A stretch of 6,994 nt of DNA, from the NCBI GenBank assembly GCA_028276215.1, contig JAPYWT010000130.1, positions 1 through 6,994 on the forward strand, in the 5' to 3' direction. The stretch comes from Thermoflexus sp. Lineage in GTDB: Bacteria; Chloroflexota; Anaerolineae; B4-G1; DUEL01. Below the pieces are notes generated by a model, which did no database searches, was not told the DNA's origin, and was given only the letters and a program-made list of their open reading frames with translations. The first letter of the stretch is position 1. Each line of letters opens with the position of its first letter. Of this stretch, positions 1 through 5,987 are shown one piece after another. Both the position numbers and the translations under genes were made by a program.

Positions 1-984
1 CAGGACCTGGCCGACGGCCTGCGGGAGTACCGGAACCGGGTGGAATTCAACCCCCGTCGGCTGACCGAAGTGGAGGAGCGGCTGGACCTCATCCGCCGCC
101 TGAAGCGGAAATACGGCGCCACCATCGCCGAGGTGCTGGAATACGCCCGCCGGGCGGCGGCGGAATTGGAGACCATCACCCACAGCGAAGAGCGCATCGC
201 CGAACTGTCGGCCCGGGAGGAGCACCTGCTGGCCGAACTGGCCCGCGCGGCGCTGGACCTCTCCGCCCGCCGTCGGGAGGCCGCCCGACGGCTGGCCGCG
301 GGCATTGAGGCGGAACTCCAGGACCTGCGCATGCCCGGCGCCCGTTTCGCCGTGGATTTCCGCTGGACGGTTGATCCCGAGGGTGTCCCCCTGACCCCTG
401 AAGATGTCGCGGCGGCGGGCATAGACGTGGGCGATTTCCCCCTCCCGGCCCGGGTCGGTTTTGACGCCACCGGCATAGACCGGGTGGAGTTCCTCGTCTC
501 CCCCAACCCCGGCGAACCCCTCAAGCCGCTGACCAAGATTGCCTCCGGCGGCGAGACCTCCCGGCTCATGCTGGCCCTCAAGGCCGTCCTCTCCCGCGTG
601 GACGAGACCCCCACCCTCATCTTTGACGAGATTGACCAGGGCATCGGCGGACGGGTGGGCGCGACGGTGGGGGAGAAACTCTGGCGGCTGACGGTCGCCG
701 GAGCCAACGGCGGGGTGGCCCACCAGGTCCTCTGCGTCACCCACCTGCCGCAACTGGCAGGCTTCGGCGACGCCCACCTGCGGGTGGAGAAAATCCCCCT
801 GGAGGGCCGCACCGTCACCCGGGTGACCGTCCTGGAGGGACCGGCGCGGGTGGAGGAACTGGCCCAGATGTTAGGCGCCAGCGGCGAATCCGCCTACCGC
901 AGCGCGGAGGAGATACTGGAGGAAGCAGGAAGTAGGAAGTATGGAGTATGGAGTAGAGAGTATGGAGTAGGGAGTATGGAGTAG
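1..984 (+). CDS. recN: DNA repair protein RecN, C-terminal part (5' end outside window)
   Basis: RecN is an SMC-like ATPase that acts in double-strand-break repair and recombination in the cytoplasm. The reading frame is open from base 1 and gives 327 residues, so the N-terminal ATPase half with Walker A is missing. The start of the fragment is the end of the coiled-coil arm (RLDLIRRLKRKYG, then a long Glu/Ala/Arg-rich helix to about base 310). It is followed by the C-terminal ATPase lobe: the ABC signature SGGETSRLMLALK near bases 544-585, the Walker B and D-loop stretch TLIFDEIDQGIGG near 607-650, and the H-loop stretch CVTHLPQLA near 732-765. RecN homology seems to end at about SAEEILEEA (base 927). 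The last 18 residues (GSRKYGVWSREYGVGSME) and the TAG stop are encoded by a heptamer repeat and have no counterpart in ordinary RecN proteins. Identification is firm; whether the tail matters is unknown. Confidence 0.95.
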   Translation, partial: QDLADGLREYRNRVEFNPRRLTEVEERLDLIRRLKRKYGATIAEVLEYARRAAAELETITHSEERIAELSAREEHLLAELARAALDLSARRREAARRLAAGIEAELQDLRMPGARFAVDFRWTVDPEGVPLTPEDVAAAGIDVGDFPLPARVGFDATGIDRVEFLVSPNPGEPLKPLTKIASGGETSRLMLALKAVLSRVDETPTLIFDEIDQGIGGRVGATVGEKLWRLTVAGANGGVAHQVLCVTHLPQLAGFGDAHLRVEKIPLEGRTVTRVTVLEGPARVEELAQMLGASGESAYRSAEEILEEAGSRKYGVWSREYGVGSME

Positions 985-1011
985 GGAGGATGGAGTAGGG
1001 AGTAGGAAGCA
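921..1011 (+). repeat. 13-unit heptamer tandem repeat, consensus (T/G)GGAGTA
   Basis: Thirteen consecutive 7-base units run without any insertion or deletion from 921 to 1011. Both edge units are GGAAGCA. From 949 to 1004 the units alternate T-start and G-start, giving four copies of a 14-base higher-order unit (TGGAGTAGGGAGTA with a few substitutions). A further degenerate unit (AGATGTA, 1012-1018) may carry the start codon of the next small ORF. The repeat encodes the RecN C-terminal tail and stop codon, then continues between genes. A second, shorter array of the same unit lies at 3873-3900 on the other strand. Confidence 0.9.
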
Positions 1012-1013
1012 AG

Positions 1014-1124
1014 ATGTATCCCATCACCCTTTCGTCCCGATACCGCATCACCATCCCCCGCGCGCTGCGGGAGCAGTTGAATCTGAGACCCGGACGGAGT
1101 ACGCGCTATGTCCGAACCCTTTGA
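1014..1124 (+). CDS. 36-residue AbrB/MazE-like N-terminal domain, probably truncated
   Basis: The ORF starts at an ATG and reads MYPITLSSRYRITIPRALRE, then QLNLRPG and a short divergent end. The pattern (LSSR.RITIP..LRE.L.L.PG) is the hallmark N-terminal half of the AbrB/SpoVT/MazE swapped-hairpin DNA-binding domain, found in transition-state regulators and toxin-antitoxin antitoxins. A complete domain is usually about 45-50 residues and continues after the PG turn with further beta-strands. This ORF stops 10 residues past the PG turn, so it looks truncated. An in-frame TAG at 996-998 rules out a longer upstream start. The purine-rich AGGAAG of the preceding heptamer repeat could serve as its ribosome-binding site. 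Its last 17 bases overlap the following hydantoinase-family gene. It could be a decayed antitoxin or regulator gene, or a very small coupled leader ORF; no toxin gene is next to it. Confidence 0.55.
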   Translation: MYPITLSSRYRITIPRALREQLNLRPGRSTRYVRTL

Positions 1125-2475
1125 CCTTCTCCTCACTGGCGGACTGCTGGTCACCGGAGAGGGAATCCGGCGAGCCGACGTGGGCGTGCGCGGCGAGACG
1201 GTCGCCGCCATCGCCCCGGACCTGCGGGACCACCCCGCCCGCGAAGTGGTGGACGTCACCGGTATGTACGTCCTCCCCGGCGCGATGGACGTCCACGTCC
1301 ACCCCGTCTATGAGGACGACGTGGAGGCCTGCTCCCGCCTGGCGGCCTACGGCGGCATCACCACCCTACTCCACTTCGCCTACGCCCGCACCGGAGAGAG
1401 CCTCCTGGAGCAGGTGGAGCGGATGCTGGAGGACGGTCGGGCCCGCTCCCGGCTGGACTTCGGCCTTCACGGTGGCCTCTTTGAGGCCCCGCGCCAGGTC
1501 CCCGAAATCCCCCGGGTTATGGAACTGGGCGTCCGCACCTTCAAGTTCTTCCTGGCCTACGTGAAGCAGAAATGGTACACCGACGACTACCATCTGCTCT
1601 GGGCGATGCACCTTCTGGCGGAACGGGGCGGCATGGCCATGATCCACGCCGAGAACGGCGGCGGGATTGACTATCTGGAGGACCGCTACTGGGAGGAACT
1701 GGGGAGCCCTCAGGCGGTACACTATTTCAACGTCTCCCATCCCCCGGCACTGGAGGAGGAGGCGGTCTTCCGGGCCCTCTGTATGGCCGAAGTGGCCGGG
1801 TGCCCCCTCTACATCGCGCATGTGACGGCGGCGCGGGTCCTGCGCCCCATCCGTCAGGCCCGGGCGGAGGGGAAACCGGTCTTCGCCGAGACCTGCGCCC
1901 ACTACCTGACGCTGACCGGGGACCTGCTGCGGACGCGCGGCGCGCTGGCCAAAATCGGCCCGCCGCTGCGCACCGACGCCGACCGGGAGGCTCTCTGGCA
2001 AGCCCTGGCTGACGGCACCCTTTCCGTCGTCTCTTCGGACCACGCGCCCAAGAAGAAGGACCCGTGGGGGGACTTCCGGGAGCAGCCCTACGGCGCGCCG
2101 GGCCTGGAAACGCTGTTCATCGTCACCCACGACGAGGGGGTCAACCGGGGGCGCATCTCCCTGGTGCGGCTGGTCCAGGTCCTCTGCGAGAATCCGGCGC
2201 GCATCTTCGGCCTGTACCCGAAGAAGGGGACGATTGCGGTGGGGTCGGATGCCGACCTGGTCGTCTTTGACCCCCGGCGGGAGGTGACCATCCGGGCAGA
2301 GAACCAGCATTCGGGAGCCGGATACACCCTCTACGAGGGCCGGACGGTTCTGGGCTGGCCCGTGATGTCGTTCCAGCGGGGGCATCGGGTGCTCTGGGAG
2401 GGGGAGGTGGTGGCCGAACCGGGGGCGGGGCGATTCCTGCCCCTGCTGGAATCTCCCCCGGCCGCGCCCCTTTGA
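1108..2475 (+). CDS. D-hydantoinase / dihydropyrimidinase family amidohydrolase
   Basis: This is a complete 455-residue zinc amidohydrolase that would open cyclic amide rings (hydantoins, dihydropyrimidines or allantoin-like substrates) in the cytoplasm. The full set of binuclear-metal ligand positions is present: H63 and H65 in DVHVHP, the lysine that becomes carboxylated at K146 in TFKFFLAY, H180 in MIHAENG, H238 in YIAHVTA and D311 in SSDHAP. Y151 matches the substrate-contacting tyrosine of hydantoinases. The C-terminus has the family pattern SGAGYTLYEGRTVLGWPV followed by a GRFL end, and the length is normal for the bacterial enzyme. The start ATG at 1108 has a GGAG at 1096-1099, eight bases upstream. 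The gene overlaps the small AbrB-like ORF by 17 bases, so translation may be coupled. The sequence favours hydantoinase/dihydropyrimidinase over classical dihydroorotase; allantoinase or phenylhydantoinase activity cannot be excluded. No pyrimidine or hydantoin catabolism partner is visible in the window. Confidence 0.88.
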   Translation: MSEPFDLLLTGGLLVTGEGIRRADVGVRGETVAAIAPDLRDHPAREVVDVTGMYVLPGAMDVHVHPVYEDDVEACSRLAAYGGITTLLHFAYARTGESLLEQVERMLEDGRARSRLDFGLHGGLFEAPRQVPEIPRVMELGVRTFKFFLAYVKQKWYTDDYHLLWAMHLLAERGGMAMIHAENGGGIDYLEDRYWEELGSPQAVHYFNVSHPPALEEEAVFRALCMAEVAGCPLYIAHVTAARVLRPIRQARAEGKPVFAETCAHYLTLTGDLLRTRGALAKIGPPLRTDADREALWQALADGTLSVVSSDHAPKKKDPWGDFREQPYGAPGLETLFIVTHDEGVNRGRISLVRLVQVLCENPARIFGLYPKKGTIAVGSDADLVVFDPRREVTIRAENQHSGAGYTLYEGRTVLGWPVMSFQRGHRVLWEGEVVAEPGAGRFLPLLESPPAAPL

Positions 2476-2485
2476 TGACGCGGGG

Positions 2486-2523
2486 TTTGCGGCGGGGCGG
2501 GCGGCTTCGCCGCCCGCCGCAAA
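2486..2523. terminator. GC-rich hairpin between convergent genes, possible bidirectional terminator
   Basis: The 48-base gap between the stop codons of the convergent hydantoinase-family gene and miaA holds an inverted repeat. A 10-bp perfect inner stem (GGCGGGCGGC with its complement) closes on a TTC loop, and an outer TTTGC/GCAAA pairing is separated from it by about five unpaired bases on the left arm. The hairpin abuts the miaA stop codon. There is no run of T on either side, so it is not a textbook intrinsic terminator. It could slow polymerase, protect 3' ends, or help Rho-dependent termination from both directions. Confidence 0.4.
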
Positions 2524-3456
2524 TCATACTCCCAGCCAGGCCCGGACCGCCGCCAGAATCTCCTCCGGCGGCGTCCGGGTGGCGTCAAACCAGCGGATGC
2601 GGGGATCGCTCAGGCGGAACCAGTTGTACTGATGCCGGATGAACCGCCGGGTGTCCCGCCGAATCTGCGCCAGCACGTCCTCCAGCGTTGCCTGCCCCTC
2701 AAAGTACGGGCGGAACTGCCGGTAGTTGAGGGCTGACATCGCCGGGAGGTTCCACCCGTACCCGGCCTCCAGCAACCTCCGGATTTCCTCCACCAGCCCG
2801 GCCCGGACCATCTCCTCCAGCCGCGCGTCGGCGCGGGCGTAGAGGGCCGAACGGTCCATCGTCAGGCCGACCTGGAAGAAATCGCAGGGCGGGGAAGTCC
2901 GGGCCGGCCTGAAGGGACCGGCGCGCAGGGCAATTTCCAGCGCCCGCACCACCCTGCGGGGGTTGCGCGGGTCCACCCGGGCAGCGGCCTCGGGGTCCAG
3001 CGCGGCCAGGCGGGCCCGAAGAGTCTCCAGCCCCTCCCGGCGGGCCTGCTCCTCCAGTTCGGCCCGCAGCGCGAGGTCCGGGGGAACGGGAGGGGGAGTC
3101 CACCCCTCCACCAGCGCGCGAATGTACTGCCCTGTTCCGCCCACCACGATGGGCAGACGGCCGCGGGCGTGAATGTCGGCGATGGCTCCGTGCGCCAGGC
3201 GCAAAAAACGGGCCAGCCCCACCGTCTCATCGGGGTCCGCGATGTCTATCAGGTGGTGGGGGACCCTGGCCCGTTCCTCCGGGGTCGGCTTGGCCGTGCC
3301 GATGTCCATCCCCCGGTAGAAGAGGCGGGAATCAGCAGAGACCACCTCTCCCCCCAGGCGTTCGGCCAGGTAGAGGGAGAGGGCGGTCTTGCCCACCGCC
3401 GTCGGCCCGACGATGACCAGGACCTTATCCGACGGTGCGGGCGTGGAACCGCACAT
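2524..3456 (-). CDS. miaA: tRNA dimethylallyltransferase MiaA
   Basis: MiaA transfers the dimethylallyl group from DMAPP to N6 of A37 in tRNAs that read codons starting with U. The 310-residue product has the P-loop GPTAVGKT (residues 17-24), the SADSRLFYRGMDIGTAKP block with the family aspartate D42 (residues 40-57), GGTGQYI (106-112), NPRRVVRALEI, and the C-terminal tRNA-binding stretch ending RRFIRHQYNWFR. Length and motif order are normal. The ATG at 3456 is the only reasonable start, because an in-frame TGA lies six bases upstream and the P-loop begins only 16 residues later. This start has no clear Shine-Dalgarno site and lies inside the upstream cmr5-like gene, with a 32-base overlap, so translation is probably coupled to it. 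It is the last gene of the minus-strand run; a housekeeping gene at the end of a CRISPR operon is odd. Confidence 0.96.
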   Translation of the reverse strand: MCGSTPAPSDKVLVIVGPTAVGKTALSLYLAERLGGEVVSADSRLFYRGMDIGTAKPTPEERARVPHHLIDIADPDETVGLARFLRLAHGAIADIHARGRLPIVVGGTGQYIRALVEGWTPPPVPPDLALRAELEEQARREGLETLRARLAALDPEAAARVDPRNPRRVVRALEIALRAGPFRPARTSPPCDFFQVGLTMDRSALYARADARLEEMVRAGLVEEIRRLLEAGYGWNLPAMSALNYRQFRPYFEGQATLEDVLAQIRRDTRRFIRHQYNWFRLSDPRIRWFDATRTPPEEILAAVRAWLGV

Positions 3457-3853
3457 AGGTCAGCGTGCGGTTGATCAACTCTTTGGCCAGGAAAAGCCCC
3501 TGCAGGTCCCGGGCCAGTGTCTGCCCGACGGCAATGGTGTCTTTCGCTCCCTGCAGCGGAAGCCCGATGGCGTCCAGGCGGAGCAGACTGGGCTGGCCCT
3601 CCTCGCCCACCAGCAGCGTATCAATCCGGGCCGCGATTTTCCGCTCCGTGGGCGTCCCGCTGTAGCGCTTCCAGAGCACATACAGCAGATACGCATAGAG
3701 GCCGTTCACGTGGAGGATGTTCAGGAACTTGGAGACGGTGTGCGTGATCTCCTCCCCGCTCAGCCGGTCCTCCACCCTCAGGCCGTCCACGATGCGCCGG
3801 GCATAATCCGCGCAGTAGAAATCCAGGTTCTCCACGGTCTGTTGGACACCCAT
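3425..3853 (-). CDS. cmr5: Cmr5-like small subunit of a type III-B CRISPR complex
   Basis: This is a 142-residue, probably all-helical protein. The central block KFLNILHVNGLYAYLLYVLWKR (about residues 41-62) matches the Cmr5 pattern of a short helix, an invariant-looking NGL, and a hydrophobic helix ending in Lys/Arg. A second helical region near the C-terminus (about residues 112-137) fits the end of Cmr5. In known complexes Cmr5 forms the inner filament next to the Cmr4 backbone and helps hold the crRNA-target duplex. Overall similarity is low, so the call rests on size, helix pattern, the NGL block and position directly after cmr4. A strong AGGAGG lies five to six bases before the ATG. The gap from the cmr4 stop is 25 bases, and the 3' end overlaps miaA by 32 bases. 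A different, unrelated small helical protein remains possible. Confidence 0.7.
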   Translation of the reverse strand: MGVQQTVENLDFYCADYARRIVDGLRVEDRLSGEEITHTVSKFLNILHVNGLYAYLLYVLWKRYSGTPTERKIAARIDTLLVGEEGQPSLLRLDAIGLPLQGAKDTIAVGQTLARDLQGLFLAKELINRTLTYVRFHARTVG

Positions 3854-3872
3854 CGTTCCCTCCTTATCCCCC

Positions 3873-3900
3873 TAATCCTTACTCCCTACTCCCTACTCCC
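3873..3900 (-). repeat. Second heptamer repeat array (GGGAGTA on the minus strand)
   Basis: Three perfect copies of TACTCCC (GGGAGTA on the minus strand) occupy 3880-3900, with a degenerate fourth unit at 3873-3879 and blurred similarity continuing towards 3861. It is the same unit as the long array at 921-1011 but lies on the opposite strand, so that relative to the host gene (cmr4) it is again in the purine-rich sense. It encodes the last residues of Cmr4 (GVGSRE) and overlaps the stop codon. Confidence 0.85.
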
Positions 3901-4886
3901 AAATTCAACACTCGCAACCGTCCCATCCCCCGGGTGCTCTTGCCGCCGATGCCCAGGTATTCAATGTAGTGGAGTCCTTTTTCCACCTGTTCCTGCACCC
4001 AGGCGATGTCCTGGGGAATGGGCTGGCCGTCCAGCAGGAAGTCGCGCGGGTTCTTGTAGACCACCGGGAAGGAGAAGAGCGTCCCGCGCGGGATGGCCTC
4101 GTAGGTGTAGAGGGCGCCCGTGAGCGCCGCGCCGGTGGAGCGGTCAATGGCGGTGGAGGTGCGCACTTCCAGGTTGTTATTGACCACCTGGGCGAAGAGT
4201 TCGTCCGGCACCAGCACCAGCCGGGTGAGCATCTCCTCCGGCACGTTGGCGGCCTTGAGGCGGGCCACTCCGGAAGGGGTCAGGGGGGAGGCCGGGACGG
4301 CGACCGGCAACAGGAGCCATCCCAGGTTCAGCCGACGGCCCGGGAGCCCCGTCTGCAGGCGGAAGCCGTGCTCCGGCTTCAACTGAATGTCCACGTCCTT
4401 CGCCTCCAGCGCGCCCGACTGGACCAGTTCCCGCAGCCGCTCCGGGGAGGTGACCCAGACCGGCCCGAGCATAGAGGGGGCCGGGAAGAAGAGGGGGAAC
4501 GCGTCAAAAGTTTGCACCATGCTGGGGGACGTGCGACCGTTTGGCTGGAGAAAGCCGTAGGGGATGCAGACAGGGCAGTCCACCCGACCGCAGGCCCCGT
4601 CCTTCTTCCCGGTGGGGCCGGTCTGGTCGGCACAACTGGCGTATCCGACCACGCCCGGCTTCACCTCCACCGGTCGGCGGAACTTCTCCGGGTAGTGCAT
4701 GGCGGTGTAGGTGCGGGCGACGCCGGCCAGGCTGGTCGCCGGAATTTTGGGCAGGTTGCTGGCCGCGTCCCGCACAATGGGATTATCCACCCGTCCCATC
4801 TGCATCTCCCCGCTGCCGATGTGGACGGGGTCCAGGGCCAGCGCGTAGTACGTTTTTCGCAGGTACGGCATGCTGACTTCGTCCAT
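3879..4886 (-). CDS. cmr4: Type III-B CRISPR RAMP protein Cmr4 (Cas7 backbone)
   Basis: Cmr4 forms the Cas7 backbone of the Cmr complex, binds the crRNA and cuts target RNA. The 335-residue product begins with the family pattern HIGSG (22-26), GRVDNPIVRD (31-40) and KIPATSLAGVAR (47-58). D34 in this block lines up with the catalytic aspartate of Pyrococcus Cmr4 (D26). Four cysteines (C85, C99, C104, C107) form a likely zinc-binding cluster. The latter half has the RTSTAIDRSTGAA and YEAIPRGTLF segments typical of Cmr4 and ends with the glycine-rich RAMP loop GIGGKSTRGMGRLRV. The natural end is probably about LRVLNL; the final GVGSRE comes from a heptamer repeat. The start at 4886 has AGGAG about seven bases upstream; an in-frame ATG five codons later is a weaker choice. 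Only 15 bases separate it from the upstream RAMP gene, so they are co-transcribed. Confidence 0.9.
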   Translation of the reverse strand: MDEVSMPYLRKTYYALALDPVHIGSGEMQMGRVDNPIVRDAASNLPKIPATSLAGVARTYTAMHYPEKFRRPVEVKPGVVGYASCADQTGPTGKKDGACGRVDCPVCIPYGFLQPNGRTSPSMVQTFDAFPLFFPAPSMLGPVWVTSPERLRELVQSGALEAKDVDIQLKPEHGFRLQTGLPGRRLNLGWLLLPVAVPASPLTPSGVARLKAANVPEEMLTRLVLVPDELFAQVVNNNLEVRTSTAIDRSTGAALTGALYTYEAIPRGTLFSFPVVYKNPRDFLLDGQPIPQDIAWVQEQVEKGLHYIEYLGIGGKSTRGMGRLRVLNLGVGSRE

Positions 4887-4901
4887 TGTCTCTCTCCTCT
4901 C

Positions 4902-5987
4902 TCAGGCGGGGGTTCCCAGCAACAGGTCCAGCGCGTCGGACAGGGCCGCCAGGGTGGCGAAGGTCCGCCGCCCCACTCCTTTCAGGGCCACCACCCCTTC
5001 CGGCTCATCCACTCCGGAGACTTCCAGGCGGGCCTGACCAAATCCGCGCGTGCTCTTTCCGGAAAAGCCATGGACGCGCATCATGATCACGATGGCCTCT
5101 TCCAGTGCCCTCAGGTCCTCGCGGACCTCCGGCAGGGCCTGCTCCTCCGTCCGGTCCATCAGGTCAAAGGGCAGGTAGAGAAGGGTGAAGACGCCCGAGG
5201 CGCCCGCGGGCACCGTCTCCAGGAGAATCGGCACCGTCCCGGAGCGGGTCTTGCGGCTGTGGGGGTTGATGACTTCCAGCCCGATGCGGTCAAAGAAGGT
5301 GGGATAGCAGCGGAATCGCCCCTGGATGTTCCCTTCTTCGGCCAGTTCTTCCTCCTCGTCCCGGGCCTGCCCGAAGAGGCGGGCGATCAGCGGCGACGCA
5401 TCTCCCTCCGGCAACTGGCGGGAGAGGACGGTGCGCAGGATGCCCTTCCAGGTGCTGGCCCGCATCATCGGGACCTTCCAGACCGCGTCTTTCATCACCG
5501 GGTTCTCGTGGATGTAGAAGTCCTCATCGTCCCGGCTGTAGAAGGGACGGGCGAGGGTAAAGCGGAACTGGATGCAGGCCGAATAGGGCGGCAGGTCCTG
5601 GAGGTCTATGCGGGGCGGGTAGATGCCCAGCCGGGCCAGTTGCTCCAGGCCGGGGCGAATGACCCCCTCTATGTACGGGGAGTCCCCTTTGCGCCGGAAG
5701 ACCAGGCCCTTGTATCCGCCGCCGAAGCGGGGATGGCCGCTGCGGGCGAATTCCTTGACGTCGCTGGTCAGCCCCTGGGCCAGCAGGGAGACGCGGGCAT
5801 GGGGCCAGACCAGTTCCCGATACGGCTCCTTATGGTCGCCGACGATGCGGCGGACGTCATCCTGGGTCTCGCAGGGGTAGGCGACGTAGAAGTCGTAGGG
5901 CGGCCGTCGCTCCCCCGGCGGGGCCGGTCGGCGGTTCTCTCCTTCCCTGGGCGGAGGCCCTGATGCCGGTCGCGGTTTAGAGTTCAT
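4902..5987 (-). CDS. Cas7-family RAMP protein, probably Cmr6-like
   Basis: This 361-residue RAMP protein is probably a capping or backbone Cas7 subunit of the Cmr complex. Residues 1 to about 30 are Pro/Arg/Gly-rich and look disordered. The RAMP core contains KVPMMRASTWKGILR (the family's P.xxxSxKGxLR block), an acidic insert after LFGQARDEEEE, the RFRCYPTFFDRIGLEVINPH block, VPAGASGVFTLLYLPFD, and a glycine-rich loop GFSGKSTRGFGQARLEV. About 45 residues follow the loop. It lacks the PLGTVFFRD-like signature of Cmr3, and Cmr1 and Cmr4 are accounted for, so Cmr6 is the best family; the match is only partial. The frame is open further upstream to 6068, but the ATG at 5987 is preferred because AAAGGAGGT lies six bases before it and it overlaps the cmr1 stop by 11 bases (ATGAACTCTAA), a usual coupled junction. 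Confidence 0.75.
   Translation of the reverse strand: MNSKPRPASGPPPREGENRRPAPPGERRPPYDFYVAYPCETQDDVRRIVGDHKEPYRELVWPHARVSLLAQGLTSDVKEFARSGHPRFGGGYKGLVFRRKGDSPYIEGVIRPGLEQLARLGIYPPRIDLQDLPPYSACIQFRFTLARPFYSRDDEDFYIHENPVMKDAVWKVPMMRASTWKGILRTVLSRQLPEGDASPLIARLFGQARDEEEELAEEGNIQGRFRCYPTFFDRIGLEVINPHSRKTRSGTVPILLETVPAGASGVFTLLYLPFDLMDRTEEQALPEVREDLRALEEAIVIMMRVHGFSGKSTRGFGQARLEVSGVDEPEGVVALKGVGRRTFATLAALSDALDLLLGTPA

Noticed and set aside
921..1011. CRISPR array
   Set aside because: The units are contiguous 7-mers without spacers; no repeat-spacer pattern is present anywhere in the window.
815..1259. Minus-strand open frames across the heptamer array with repeated LLPTPYS-type residues
   Set aside because: The residues are simply the repeat translated on the wrong strand, and the frames are antisense to recN and the hydantoinase-family gene.
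1366..2385. A 339-codon minus-strand open frame
   Set aside because: It is antisense to the amidohydrolase, whose metal ligands and motifs are intact, and has no recognisable motif.
3969..5963. A 664-codon open frame on the plus strand, antisense to cmr4 and the Cmr6-like gene
   Set aside because: It is a shadow frame produced by the high GC of the real minus-strand genes. Its translation is Gly/Arg/His/Gln-rich without domains, and it runs opposite to two recognisable RAMP genes.
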